Part shown: piece after piece, positions 1-8,915 of the stretch | Layout of the letters: every line of letters starts with the position of its first letter | Position numbering within the stretch: position 1 is the stretch's first letter | From: Labilibaculum filiforme | GTDB lineage: Bacteria; Bacteroidota; Bacteroidia; Bacteroidales; Marinifilaceae | Direction: 5' to 3' | DNA length: 64,000 nucleotides | NCBI RefSeq assembly: GCF_002843315.1 | Contig: NZ_MVDD01000001.1 | Span: forward strand, 310,001 to 374,000 | Notes under the pieces: model-generated | What the model saw: the letters and a program-made list of their open reading frames with translations, nothing else | What the model was told of the DNA's origin: nothing | The model's database searches: none | Translations under genes and position numbers: made by a program

Positions 1-512
1 AAACAACACTAAAACAACACTTCGAGAAGGATTTACGAAATTATACCACCGCATTTAATAACAAACAATGGAGCACAGTTACTCAAATGATGTATCCACC
101 AATGTTTAAAATGATGAGCAAAGACAATATGCTTATGGTTTTAGAACAAATGGATAATTTGGGAGTTCAAATGACAACCGACTTTCGATCGGTCGACAAT
201 ATTTCTAAAGTAGTAGATTATGGAAACGAAAAATTCTGTAAAATTAAATACTACGGCATTATTGAAGTAAAACTTACCGGATTAATGTCGCAGGGAAGTT
301 CGCTAATGCAACCTCAGTTTGAACAGGAATTCGGCAAAGAGAATGTAAAATATAACGAAACATCAAATTCATTTACCATTCAGGCACATCGTTCAATGGT
401 GGCTGTAGCCGATAAAAAAACCGATAACTGGAAATATATTGATGTGAATTCACCTCAGGCCAAAGGATTGAAAAGGCTAATCCCTGAAAAGGTACAAGAA
501 CAACTCGACTAA
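1..512 (+). CDS. hypothetical protein, 5' end outside window
   Basis: The reading frame is open from the first full codon at base 3 to the stop at 512, giving 169 residues, so the true start lies upstream; the first in-frame ATG is at 87. The visible part has no membrane segment and no catalytic motif I can name. It looks like an alpha/beta domain with a C-terminal RLIPEKVQEQLD tail. The N-terminal helix followed by a Thr/Trp-rich turn recalls NTF2-like or DUF-type secreted proteins of Bacteroidetes, but I do not recognise the family. It lies 19 bases before the nucleotide hydrolase gene and could be cotranscribed with it. Confidence 0.6.
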   Translation, partial: TTLKQHFEKDLRNYTTAFNNKQWSTVTQMMYPPMFKMMSKDNMLMVLEQMDNLGVQMTTDFRSVDNISKVVDYGNEKFCKIKYYGIIEVKLTGLMSQGSSLMQPQFEQEFGKENVKYNETSNSFTIQAHRSMVAVADKKTDNWKYIDVNSPQAKGLKRLIPEKVQEQLD

Positions 513-531
513 TAGTTTTAAAAAATAGAAA

Positions 532-936
532 ATGAAAATATATTTTTCGGGATCGATACGTGGAGGACAACAGGATACAGATTTATATGCAGATTTAATT
601 CGTGAATTAAAACAATACGGAACAGTATTAACCGAGCACATTGGTTGCAAAACAATAGATCACACTTTAACCGATCAGGAAATTCACGATCGGGATATTG
701 CATGGGTGAAAGAATCGGATATTGTAATTGCAGAAGTAACAGTTCCCTCGCTTGGAGTTGGTTACGAAATAGGAAGAGCTATTGATATGAAAAAACGGAT
801 TATCTGTTTGTACCGTTCGTTAAATGGCAAAACAAGCTCTGCAATGATTTTGGGATGCAAAGATTTGCAATGTTTCCAATACTCCAACCTAAAAGAAGCT
901 ATAGCGATTTTTAAAACAAACCTAAAAGCGAAATGA
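532..936 (+). CDS. 2'-deoxynucleoside 5'-phosphate N-hydrolase / nucleoside 2-deoxyribosyltransferase family protein
   Basis: A 134-residue protein of the Rossmann-like nucleoside 2-deoxyribosyltransferase superfamily, closest in pattern to DNPH1 (Rcl), which cleaves the N-glycosidic bond of deoxynucleoside monophosphates. Visible: the N-terminal nucleotide-binding motif GSIRGG (residues 7-12), an RDIAW segment with Asp55 and the acidic residues of AEVTVPSLGVGYEIGRA, where Glu79 matches the catalytic Glu of Rcl. Length agrees with the compact hydrolase branch. The family assignment is firm; whether it is a hydrolase or a base transferase cannot be told from sequence alone. Its stop overlaps the start of the next gene (ATGA), so the two are translationally coupled. 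Confidence 0.85.
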   Translation: MKIYFSGSIRGGQQDTDLYADLIRELKQYGTVLTEHIGCKTIDHTLTDQEIHDRDIAWVKESDIVIAEVTVPSLGVGYEIGRAIDMKKRIICLYRSLNGKTSSAMILGCKDLQCFQYSNLKEAIAIFKTNLKAK

Positions 937-1493
937 ACTGGAAAGATATTACTTACTTAAAATCTGGCTCGGAAATTCAAAAACAAGCGTTTAAATGTTT
1001 AAATACACTTCAAATTTTCGATCTTCTCGCAGCTCATTCTCCTATTTTAACGGGAACTATTCCTATTGGTATTTCCATTGATTCTAGTGATTTAGATATT
1101 GCCTGCAACTATATGGATGCAGACAAATTCGAAAAAAAAATACAGTCTTTATTTGGAGAACAAAAAGAATTTAAAATTCAGCAAAAGGAAAAAAACGGGT
1201 ACTGGGTTGTAATTGCTACCTTTAATTTCCAGAATTTCCCAATCGAACTATTTGGCTCTCTTTTTCCTCCCACCTCGCAAAATTCCTATCGCCATATGCT
1301 GATAGAACATCGAATTCTGCAATTATTAGGCGAAGATTTTAAGCAACAAATTATTCATTTAAAACAAAATGGTTTAAAAACTGAACCCGCATTTGCTAAA
1401 TTGTTTCAACTCGATGGGGATCCCTTTCAGCAATTACTTGAGATGGATGATTTAACAGATACCGAAATACTTCAACAATGGAATAGGAGCTAA
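933..1493 (+). CDS. DUF4269 domain protein (nucleotidyltransferase-like)
   Basis: A 186-residue cytosolic protein matching the DUF4269 pattern: an opening helix, GTIPIGISIDSSDLDI (Asp53 and Asp55 in the SDLDI segment) and a C-terminal LxxG(E/D)xxxxxI region. The spacing of the two Asp residues after a Gly-rich turn resembles the polymerase-beta/MNT nucleotidyltransferase fold, so a nucleotide-transfer role is an inference. It overlaps the preceding hydrolase gene by four bases, suggesting a joint role in nucleotide handling. No biochemical function is established for the family as far as I know. Confidence 0.75.
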   Translation: MNWKDITYLKSGSEIQKQAFKCLNTLQIFDLLAAHSPILTGTIPIGISIDSSDLDIACNYMDADKFEKKIQSLFGEQKEFKIQQKEKNGYWVVIATFNFQNFPIELFGSLFPPTSQNSYRHMLIEHRILQLLGEDFKQQIIHLKQNGLKTEPAFAKLFQLDGDPFQQLLEMDDLTDTEILQQWNRS

Positions 1494-1681
1494 AACCTAC
1501 TTACTCACCTATTTTACTCCCAATTCTACCAATGCGGATTATCTCCTTTTACAGAGATTACTTACAAAAAAATTAATGTTAGACATTGATTCTTATTCGT
1601 CTGCCAAATACTTAAAACAATCCCGCATTAAATTTAGTCTATCAGCAGTTTAAAATTTACATTTACCTAGATTTTAATAAG

Positions 1682-1969
1682 ATGGAAGGATTAAACTGTT
1701 GGGAGTATTTTATGTGTGGCAGAGAGGCTGGTGGTGTTAATTCTCAAGAATTTGGTGCCTGTCCAGCAAGTACTTTCTATAAGCACAACGGCATTAACGG
1801 CGGCAAATTTTCTGGCAGATATTGTTGGACTGTAGAAGCTACTTTATGCGATACTAAAATTAAAGGCGGAATAGAGGAAAAGCTGCTAAGCTGTCTTCAT
1901 TGTAGTTTTTTTAAACAAGTAAACTACGAAGAAGGACGTGAATTTACCCTTATGCATTTGGAAAAATAA
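1682..1969 (+). CDS. two-CW domain cysteine-rich protein
   Basis: A 95-residue protein with seven Cys: a CWE motif at 6-8, Cys12, Cys27, a second CW pair at 48-49, Cys56, and CxxC at 71-74. The two Cys-Trp pairs with a terminal CxxC-FF segment are the hallmark of the two-CW domain, a probable metal or Fe-S binding module that occurs alone or attached to signalling proteins. No signal peptide or membrane segment is visible. The next gene is a PAS histidine kinase 259 bases downstream on the same strand; a sensory link is possible but is only an inference. Confidence 0.7.
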   Translation: MEGLNCWEYFMCGREAGGVNSQEFGACPASTFYKHNGINGGKFSGRYCWTVEATLCDTKIKGGIEEKLLSCLHCSFFKQVNYEEGREFTLMHLEK

Positions 1970-2228
1970 AAGTACATTTTCCAATCCCGAATTCACAATT
2001 CATTTGCACTTTACAGCGAATTATCATCACGACACCTCTCTAATAAATTGATATAATATATTAGAAGATAGCTTATTAAAATTCAAAAATTTGCTCTATT
2101 TTAGGACTAAAAGGTTTGTTTATCCGTATTTAATCAATACATTAGAAAAGGTTTTTTACCGAACCTAATTTTTTCAGACCAAACATTTCCCGTGAGCCAA
2201 TTAATAATAAGGATTAAAAGCGACGCAA

Positions 2229-3323
2229 ATGATGGATTTTACGGATATTTTTAAAAATAATATAACAGTTCACACGCTCATAGAGTCGATGTCGGAAGGC
2301 GTTATTTTCATAAACAAACAAGCTGAAATTTTATTAGTGAATAAAATGGCAAATCAGTTATTTGGCTACCAAAATAATGAACTAATAGGCCAAAAAATTG
2401 AACTATTAATCCCAAACAGTTTTAAGGAAAAACACAAAACCCATCTATCCAATTATTTTTCAGCTCCAAAAATACGTCCTATGGGGCATGCAAACTCCAT
2501 ATTAAGTGGTTTAAAAAAGGACGGATCTGTTTTTTCGCTTGAAATTAGTTTGAGCTTTATTAATACGGATCAAGAATTACTAGGTGTTGCTTTTATTACA
2601 GACATTTCGGCTCGCGTAAAAGCCGAGAATGAACTTAAAATTAGAAATATTGAATTAGATGCTTTTGCTCATACAATTGCCCATGAGTTACATTCCCAAT
2701 TAAATAGCACAATTGGTTTCAGTCAGATAATTCTCAACAACAAAAATTTAAGTGAAGAGAAACGGAATTCTTTTTTAGAAATGATTGTTTCCAGTGGTTT
2801 TAAAATGGACAGTATTGTTCGAGAAATGCTTCTTTTCTCGAGTCTTAAAAAAGACGAAATACGAAAAACTCAGCTACCTATGAAAGAAATTGTTCGCGAA
2901 GCTATTCGTCGTATTCCTGAATCTAAAAAAAACACTGCAGACATTGTTATTCCAACTGCGTTTGAGCCTTCTATTGGGCATGGTCCCTGGATTGAAGAGG
3001 TTTGGTATAATTATATTTGCAACTCGATTAAATATGGCGGTTCGCCTCCAAAAATCGAAATTGGAAGTTCACAAACTAAAAATGGGTACAGCAAATTTTG
3101 GGTGAAAGATAATGGCAAAGGTCTAGATAAAAGACAATGTGAAATTATTTTTGTTGATCCTCAGCAATTGGGTGATGGAGTAATTAAAGGTCATGGACTA
3201 GGATTATCAATCGTAAAACGAATTGTAAAAAAGCTAGATGGTTACGTGGAAGTTGAAAGTATACCAAACAATGGAAGCATTTTCAGTTTTTATTTGCCCC
3301 GCTCTGCAAACAATTCTCTCTAA
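2229..3323 (+). CDS. PAS domain sensor histidine kinase
   Basis: A 364-residue soluble histidine kinase. A PAS domain covers about residues 12-130 (AEILLVNKMANQLFGY, KDGSVFSLEISLSFI, GVAFITDIS). A dimerisation helix follows with the H-box AHELHSQL; His152 is the expected phosphoacceptor. The HATPase_c domain has the N-box around Asn265 (YNYICNSIKYGG), G1 VKDNGKGL and G2 GHGLGLSIVKRI. No membrane segment is present, so the stimulus is intracellular or bound by the PAS domain. No response regulator is adjacent. ATG codons at 2229 and 2232 are both possible starts. Confidence 0.9.
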   Translation: MMDFTDIFKNNITVHTLIESMSEGVIFINKQAEILLVNKMANQLFGYQNNELIGQKIELLIPNSFKEKHKTHLSNYFSAPKIRPMGHANSILSGLKKDGSVFSLEISLSFINTDQELLGVAFITDISARVKAENELKIRNIELDAFAHTIAHELHSQLNSTIGFSQIILNNKNLSEEKRNSFLEMIVSSGFKMDSIVREMLLFSSLKKDEIRKTQLPMKEIVREAIRRIPESKKNTADIVIPTAFEPSIGHGPWIEEVWYNYICNSIKYGGSPPKIEIGSSQTKNGYSKFWVKDNGKGLDKRQCEIIFVDPQQLGDGVIKGHGLGLSIVKRIVKKLDGYVEVESIPNNGSIFSFYLPRSANNSL

Positions 3324-3381
3324 TATTATAATTAGCTGATTGCCGAATATAAATAAAAACGACAACCAACTAAATAAGTAA

Positions 3382-4773
3382 TTACGATCTCTTTAATATT
3401 TCTCTGGCTATTACCACTCCATTCACCGATGCCTGCATTAAACCTCGTGTAATTCCCGCTCCATCGCCACCTAAATAAAGATTTTTAACCGAAGTAGACT
3501 GAAATCCTTTATCCACTTTCGTGATATTGCTATAAAATTTCACCTCCACACCATACAATAGCGTTTCATCAGATGCTAATCCTGGAGTTACTTTATCCAG
3601 CGCCAAAATCATTTCCTCAATATCTTTCAATATTCGATGTGGTAAAACAAGACTTAAATCGCCCGGCACAGCATCTTTTAATGTTGGCATAATATTATTT
3701 CGGTACAAACGACTCGTGGTAGTTCTACGTCCTCTTATTAAGTCTCCAAACCGTTGCACCAATATTTGATTATTGGTAAGCATATTGGCCAAACGTGCAA
3801 TGTGCTTTCCATATTCAATAGGCGCTTTAAAAGGTTCCGTAAACTTCTGCGATACCAATAATGCAAAGTTGGTATTATCACTCTTTAAATCTTTAAAACT
3901 ATGTCCGTTTACCACCGCCAAGTTATCGTCGTAGTATTCCGACGACACAAAACCACCTGGGTTTGAACAAAAAGTCCTTACCTTATCATCAAAAGTTTGT
4001 GTATAATGAATTAATTTTGCTTCGTAAAAATTGTCATTAATATCCTTCATCACCTCATTCCTGCACTCCAGGCGTACTCCAATATCAACAACTCCTACTT
4101 CGGTAGAAATACTTTCCTTGCTACACTCCTTCATTAACCAATCGGCCCCATCGCGACCCACCGAAACCATTACAATATCCGCAAAGTAATCTCCTTTTCC
4201 ATTTTTAACTCCTTTAATTTTATCCCCTTCTAAAATCAGACTTTCAACAGCGCTGTTAAAGTGTACAACGACTCCTCTCTCAATTACGAAATCGTACAAT
4301 TTTCGATATAATTCCTGAGCTTTCTCGGTACCAAGATGACGAACCGGGCAGTGAACCAACTTTAAGTTCGCCTCAATAGCCTTTTTTCTAATTTTTTCCA
4401 TTTCTGGAGTTAGAGATTCTCCATGAATATCGGAAGCTGCTCCAAAATTCAAATACACCTCATCGGTATACTTAATCAGATTAATGGTTTCCTCCATTCC
4501 CAAATAATCGGGTAAAGTACCTCCTACCTCGGGCGATAATGATAGTTTCCCATCCGAAAAGGCTCCTGCTCCAGCCCATCCAGTAGTAATACTGCAAGGT
4601 TTACAATGCACACATTTTCCTCCATTGGTATGTTTAGGACACTTCCGCTTGTCCATTCCTCTTCCTTTTTCAAGGATTAAAATATTTAAATCAGCACGAT
4701 TCTTTACTAATTCATAAGCACAAAAGATACCGGCAGGACCGGCTCCAACAATAATCACATCGTATTTCTTCAT
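3382..4773 (-). CDS. FAD-dependent oxidoreductase, COG2509 type
   Basis: A 463-residue flavoprotein. The N-terminal dinucleotide motif is VGAGPAG (residues 9-15), followed by LEKG and an unusual cysteine set: Cys45, Cys54, Cys57 and Cys60 just before TGWAGAGAFSDGKL. The C-terminal LGGDGAGITRGLMQA segment closes the FAD site. This arrangement fits the 'uncharacterised FAD-dependent dehydrogenase' family, related to the HI0933/geranylgeranyl-reductase-like folds. The four-Cys cluster may bind zinc or an Fe-S cluster; that is inference. Substrate is unknown. The gene stands alone, convergent with the histidine kinase and followed upstream by a 362-base gap. Confidence 0.8.
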   Translation of the reverse strand: MKKYDVIIVGAGPAGIFCAYELVKNRADLNILILEKGRGMDKRKCPKHTNGGKCVHCKPCSITTGWAGAGAFSDGKLSLSPEVGGTLPDYLGMEETINLIKYTDEVYLNFGAASDIHGESLTPEMEKIRKKAIEANLKLVHCPVRHLGTEKAQELYRKLYDFVIERGVVVHFNSAVESLILEGDKIKGVKNGKGDYFADIVMVSVGRDGADWLMKECSKESISTEVGVVDIGVRLECRNEVMKDINDNFYEAKLIHYTQTFDDKVRTFCSNPGGFVSSEYYDDNLAVVNGHSFKDLKSDNTNFALLVSQKFTEPFKAPIEYGKHIARLANMLTNNQILVQRFGDLIRGRRTTTSRLYRNNIMPTLKDAVPGDLSLVLPHRILKDIEEMILALDKVTPGLASDETLLYGVEVKFYSNITKVDKGFQSTSVKNLYLGGDGAGITRGLMQASVNGVVIAREILKRS

Positions 4774-4920
4774 ACGTATTATTTAAATTTATTATCGATT
4801 AATGCGGCTTACCTAAGTTCGGTTTTTTCAAAAGGCAAACTTTCAAAAATAGGAATTCTTTTCATGCAAATCACATAAAACACGCTATAATGAATATAAT
4901 CCTAAATTAACATCAAAACT

Positions 4921-5017
4921 CATCTTATAACATGATTCTTTTCCGCTGTATCTTCGTTAAATAAGATGCAGGAAAACTAGGCTATCTCTTACTTTTTTGC
5001 CTTGATACAGCAGAAAA
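4921..5017. repeat. overlapping inverted repeats
   Basis: CATCTTAT at 4921-4928 is mirrored by ATAAGATG at 4971-4978. TTTTCCGCTGTATC at 4939-4952 is mirrored, with one mismatch, by GATACAGCAGAAAA at 5004-5017. Because the left arm of the second pair lies inside the first pair, a transcript could form either stem or a pseudoknot. No target-site duplication or transposase relic is visible. Confidence 0.5.
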
Positions 5018-5082
5018 TTATTCCATTTTATTTAAAGATACTTTTGAAATGAAATTGGTATAAATAGGTGTGACTAAATAAA

Positions 5083-5116
5083 AAAAGGTCGAAATGACAA
5101 TTCATCTCGACCTTTT
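5083..5116 (-). terminator. rho-independent terminator of dsbD
   Basis: A 10-bp stem (5083-5092 with 5107-5116), then one mismatch and four more pairs around a 4-base loop. Read on the minus strand it is followed by a run of T. It lies 20 bases beyond the dsbD stop. Confidence 0.8.
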
Positions 5117-5135
5117 AAAACTTTATAATACCCTT

Positions 5136-7121
5136 TTATCTATTCTTAAATTCTTTTTTTCCGTTTTCCAAAAATTCTACAAAAGCATCTGCATTTAAAT
5201 CGTAGGCTCTTGGCTCCACTAAGGTATCTTCCGAATTATCCAAAAGTACGTAATATGGTTGCGCATTTACACCAAATCGAGTAATCTGAAAATCAGCATA
5301 TTTTTTTCCCAAAGTCTTTTTCACTTTCCCATCGTAGGTTGAAGTAATCCAGTCCGACTCTGGTAAAGCCTGCTTATCATCTACATACAATGCAATAATA
5401 ATGTAATCTTCGCGCAGAATTTTTTGAACCCGTGGATCGGACCAAACATTGGCTTCCATTTCACGACAATTCACACATCCGTGCCCTGTAAAATCAATAA
5501 AAATGGGTTTATTCTGCTCTTTTGCACAAGCTAAGCCTTGTTCAAAATCGAAATACCCTTTTAAACCATGTGGCAAATGAAGATGATCTGCATATTTTGG
5601 AGCTTCACAAAGTTCAGCCTCCGCCTTCCCACTAGAACCCGATTGTTCCCGAACTATAGCAGAAATATCAAAATCCTGACTAGTTTGTGGTGGCAAATAC
5701 CCTGAAATACCTTTTAAAGGTGCACCAAACATTCCTGGAACCATATAAACAACGAATGAAAACGAAACTATCGCCAGCATTAATCGTGGCACCGAAATAA
5801 ATTTGATATCGCTATCGTGACTAAATTTTAATTTTCCCAATAAATAGAATCCCATTAAGGTGAAAATTACAATCCAAATTCCCAAATAAATTTCTCTATC
5901 CAGCAATCCCCAATGATAAGTCTGGTCGGCAATACTTAAAAACTTAAGTCCTAAAGCCAGCTCTAAAAATCCTAAAACAACCTTCACAGAATTTAACCAG
6001 CCTCCAGACTTTGGCAAATTATTCAACCACGATGGGAATATGGCAAATAAGGTAAATGGCAACGCAAAGGCTAGCGAGAATCCAAACATTCCAACAATAG
6101 GCTCCAATACTTCCCCTCCGGCCGATTGAACCAAAATAGATCCTACAATTGGACCGGTACAAGAAAACGACACTAATACCAGTGTAAAAGCCATAAAGAA
6201 GGATCCGGCTAAACCGCCTTTATCTTCATTGGATACCGATTTATTAACAATCCAACTTGGTAAGGTAATTTCAAACATTCCGAAAAAAGAGAATGCAAAC
6301 ACCAAAAATATCACAAAGAAAATAACATTAGGAATCCAATGTGTACTTAGCCAATTGGCAAAACTTGGTCCGAGTGTTACTGCTACAATTGTTCCAATAA
6401 TAGTATAGATTCCAATAATAGAAATGCCGTAAAAAACCGCATTAGTAATCGCTTTACGGCGATTTTCTGAACTGTGCATAAAAAAGGAAACCGTCATTGG
6501 TATCATCGGAAACACACACGGTGTTAAAAGTGCAATCAGTCCGAATGTAAAGGAAATAAAAAACAAAGACCACAATGAGGTATACTCTTTTCGAGGATTC
6601 TTCATTGGGTTTATTTTCTCTTTCGCAGGCTTTACCGTCTCAACAATTGCTGCTTTTTTTCCTGCATTTAATTGAAACTCGAAGTCAGGAGTATACATCA
6701 CACATTCGCCTTCGCGACAAGTCTGATATTCCATTTCCCCTTCAATGGAAAATGCATTTTCAGAAAGTAATTTGACTTTTTGTTTTAGAATTGCCTCTTC
6801 AACAAAATACTGAATGTCCATTTCAAAAATGTCATCGTACTCGGTTTTTGGCTTGGTAATTTCTTCCAAATCTCCTATCAATTCGTAATTACCAGACTCT
6901 ACAAAAGTGTAACTGAATCGAATTGGGCCTCCATCAGGAAAATGTTGGGAATAAAGATGCCATTCCTTGTCAATTTTGGCTGTAAAAACCAAATTAACTT
7001 CGGTGTTGCTAACTTGTTCTGTTGTAAAATTCCAAGATACCGTTTCGCGAATTTGCGCTTGAACGGAAATAAGGCTACTAAGGAAAACTCCAAGGAATAA
7101 AATCAGAAGTTTCTGTTTCAT
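5136..7121 (-). CDS. dsbD: thiol:disulfide interchange protein DsbD
   Basis: A 661-residue membrane protein that carries electrons from cytoplasmic thioredoxin across the inner membrane to periplasmic partners. Signal peptide at 1-22; N-terminal DsbD alpha domain with Cys135 and Cys140; about eight membrane segments (185-465) with the conserved Cys202 (LLTPCVFPMIP) and Cys321 (SFSCTGPIVG); C-terminal thioredoxin-like domain with the CVNC centre (Cys549, Cys552). All six cysteines of the relay are present, so the protein looks functional. In Bacteroidetes such proteins support cytochrome c maturation and repair of exported thiol proteins. Monocistronic, with its own terminator. Confidence 0.93.
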   Translation of the reverse strand: MKQKLLILFLGVFLSSLISVQAQIRETVSWNFTTEQVSNTEVNLVFTAKIDKEWHLYSQHFPDGGPIRFSYTFVESGNYELIGDLEEITKPKTEYDDIFEMDIQYFVEEAILKQKVKLLSENAFSIEGEMEYQTCREGECVMYTPDFEFQLNAGKKAAIVETVKPAKEKINPMKNPRKEYTSLWSLFFISFTFGLIALLTPCVFPMIPMTVSFFMHSSENRRKAITNAVFYGISIIGIYTIIGTIVAVTLGPSFANWLSTHWIPNVIFFVIFLVFAFSFFGMFEITLPSWIVNKSVSNEDKGGLAGSFFMAFTLVLVSFSCTGPIVGSILVQSAGGEVLEPIVGMFGFSLAFALPFTLFAIFPSWLNNLPKSGGWLNSVKVVLGFLELALGLKFLSIADQTYHWGLLDREIYLGIWIVIFTLMGFYLLGKLKFSHDSDIKFISVPRLMLAIVSFSFVVYMVPGMFGAPLKGISGYLPPQTSQDFDISAIVREQSGSSGKAEAELCEAPKYADHLHLPHGLKGYFDFEQGLACAKEQNKPIFIDFTGHGCVNCREMEANVWSDPRVQKILREDYIIIALYVDDKQALPESDWITSTYDGKVKKTLGKKYADFQITRFGVNAQPYYVLLDNSEDTLVEPRAYDLNADAFVEFLENGKKEFKNR

Positions 7122-7238
7122 GTGCTATAATTTAAGTGCTTGAACGCATAAAATTAATATTATAAAGCACCTTAACAAAGCCTTTAACAAAATGATAACA
7201 AAGTTTAAAAATCGTAAATAAAGATTTTTTTCACTGAA

Positions 7239-8795
7239 TTACAACAAATCTATTTCCTGATTATTTTTATCGAAGAATTTATAAACCAACATATCGTAGG
7301 AAGGAATCTCACGAACAGACAGTTTAATACCTAATTCTGATTGCCATTTTCTACGTAAAGTTTTCCAAATTCCTTTATTGATATAGGCAGCAACAAAAGG
7401 ATGAACTTTTAAGGTAAGTTTCTTATCATTTTGCTCATCAACCAATCGTTTCAAAGTTTGTTCAATTTGATCGGTAAGTAAAACTGCTGGAGTAATTTTC
7501 CCAGTACCCAAACAAGTTGGACAGGTCTCCTGAATTTCCACATTCATCTCAGGACGAACCCGTTGACGTGTAATTTGCATCAAGCCAAATTTACTTAATG
7601 GCAAAATATTGTGTTTCGTACGATCAAGCCCCATTATCTCTTTCATCTTCTCGAAAACTTTCAGACGGTTTTCGGCAGAATGCATATCGATAAAATCGAC
7701 AACAATAATTCCTCCCATATCGCGCAAGCGAAGCTGGCGGGCAATTTCCTCTGCAGCAGCTAAATTCACTTCTACGGCATTAGATTCCTGATCGTTACCT
7801 GCTTTTGAACGATTTCCACTATTCACATCAACAACGTGAAAAGCTTCGGTGTGCTCAATAATTAAATAAGCTCCGTTTTTAAAAGAAACCGTTTTTCCGA
7901 AAGAAGACTTTATTTGTTTATCGATACCAAGTTGATCGAAAATAGGTACATCACCAGTAATATGCTTTACAATTTTCGATTTCTCGGGAGCAATACTTTC
8001 AATGTAGTTTTTAATGTCTTTTGCCGCATTGGCATCATTAATATAGATATTCTCGAATGAAGAGTTAAGAATATCACGCAAAATAGCAGAGGTTCTATCC
8101 ATTTCTCCCAAAACTAACTTAGGTGGATTTAAATCTCTGATGTGCTCAAAACTAGATTCCCATTTTTCAACCAAAGATCTTAATTCCTGATCAAGAGCCG
8201 CTACCCTTTTCCCCTCAGCAACAGTACGTACAATTACGCCATAATTTTTTGGCTTTATACTTTGAAGCAACTTCTTTAGCCGAAGTTTTTCTTCTGACGA
8301 ACTAATTTTTTGGGAAATAGAAACCTTGTCGGAGAAAGGCATTAAAACCAGATTTCTTCCGGCAATAGAAATTTCCGAACACAATCTTGGTCCTTTTGTT
8401 GAAATAGGTTCTTTGGCAACCTGAACAAGAATATGCTGACCCGACTTTAAAATTTCGGATATTTTACCATTCTTATCAATATCCGCCTCTAATTTCATTT
8501 TAGAGATAGACAGGTTTCGACCATTTTTAGCGAGAGCCTGTTGTAGAAATTTAGTAAGAGATCTGTATTGATGACCTAAATCTAAATAGTGTAAAAAAGC
8601 GTCCTTCTCATATCCTACATCAATAAATGCAGCATTTAGACCCGGCATTATCTTTTTCACTTTTCCCAGATAAATATCACCTACCGCAAACTGAAGATTA
8701 CTCTTTTCTCTGGTTAACTCAATCAGTTGCTTATTGCTCAACAAAGCAATAACAATTTCATTAGGGGTTACATCAATTACTAGCTCGTTACTCAC
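7239..8795 (-). CDS. rng: ribonuclease E/G family protein (RNase G)
   Basis: A 518-residue endoribonuclease of the RNase E/G family, which trims rRNA and decays mRNA. The S1 RNA-binding domain is at about 37-125 (GDIYLGKVKKIMPGLNAAFIDVG). The catalytic Mg-binding aspartates are Asp323 (VVDVNSGN) and Asp367 (VVDFIDM), and the zinc-link motif CPTC is at 425-428. It ends soon after the catalytic part, so it has the short RNase G form without a degradosome scaffold tail. It is followed downstream of its start by the AURKAIP1-type small gene and HU on the same strand, an order common in Bacteroidetes. Confidence 0.93.
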   Translation of the reverse strand: MSNELVIDVTPNEIVIALLSNKQLIELTREKSNLQFAVGDIYLGKVKKIMPGLNAAFIDVGYEKDAFLHYLDLGHQYRSLTKFLQQALAKNGRNLSISKMKLEADIDKNGKISEILKSGQHILVQVAKEPISTKGPRLCSEISIAGRNLVLMPFSDKVSISQKISSSEEKLRLKKLLQSIKPKNYGVIVRTVAEGKRVAALDQELRSLVEKWESSFEHIRDLNPPKLVLGEMDRTSAILRDILNSSFENIYINDANAAKDIKNYIESIAPEKSKIVKHITGDVPIFDQLGIDKQIKSSFGKTVSFKNGAYLIIEHTEAFHVVDVNSGNRSKAGNDQESNAVEVNLAAAEEIARQLRLRDMGGIIVVDFIDMHSAENRLKVFEKMKEIMGLDRTKHNILPLSKFGLMQITRQRVRPEMNVEIQETCPTCLGTGKITPAVLLTDQIEQTLKRLVDEQNDKKLTLKVHPFVAAYINKGIWKTLRRKWQSELGIKLSVREIPSYDMLVYKFFDKNNQEIDLL

Positions 8796-8915
8796 TACTT
8801 TTCTTTCTTATTTTTAATAAAGATAATCAGTTCTTACAAATAGATAAACCTAAAGTACTAAAAAGTTCTTTAGGTTTATCTCTTTTGTTTTTACAAACAA
8901 TCAATTCAAAAGAAT

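Larger units (their letters stand above)
4774..5135. other. 362-base intergenic region with nested inverted repeats
   Basis: Between the start of the FAD oxidoreductase and the end of dsbD, both on the minus strand. The right end holds the dsbD terminator. The middle (4921-5017) contains two perfect or near-perfect inverted repeat pairs, described under findings. A possible -7 element for the oxidoreductase, TATTTTTG on the minus strand, lies near 4845, but no good -33 box was seen. No small ORF with convincing features was found. Confidence 0.5.

Noticed and set aside
1456-1653. A 65-codon open frame running from inside the DUF4269 gene into the gap after it
   Set aside because: No start codon near its beginning, no recognisable domain, and length is within chance for AT-rich DNA. 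It could be a gene remnant but nothing supports that.
2040-2190. Hairpins before the PAS kinase (TCTAATA/TATTAGA and AGGTT/AACCT followed by T6)
   Set aside because: Stems are short and AT-rich; nothing links them to a gene or known element.
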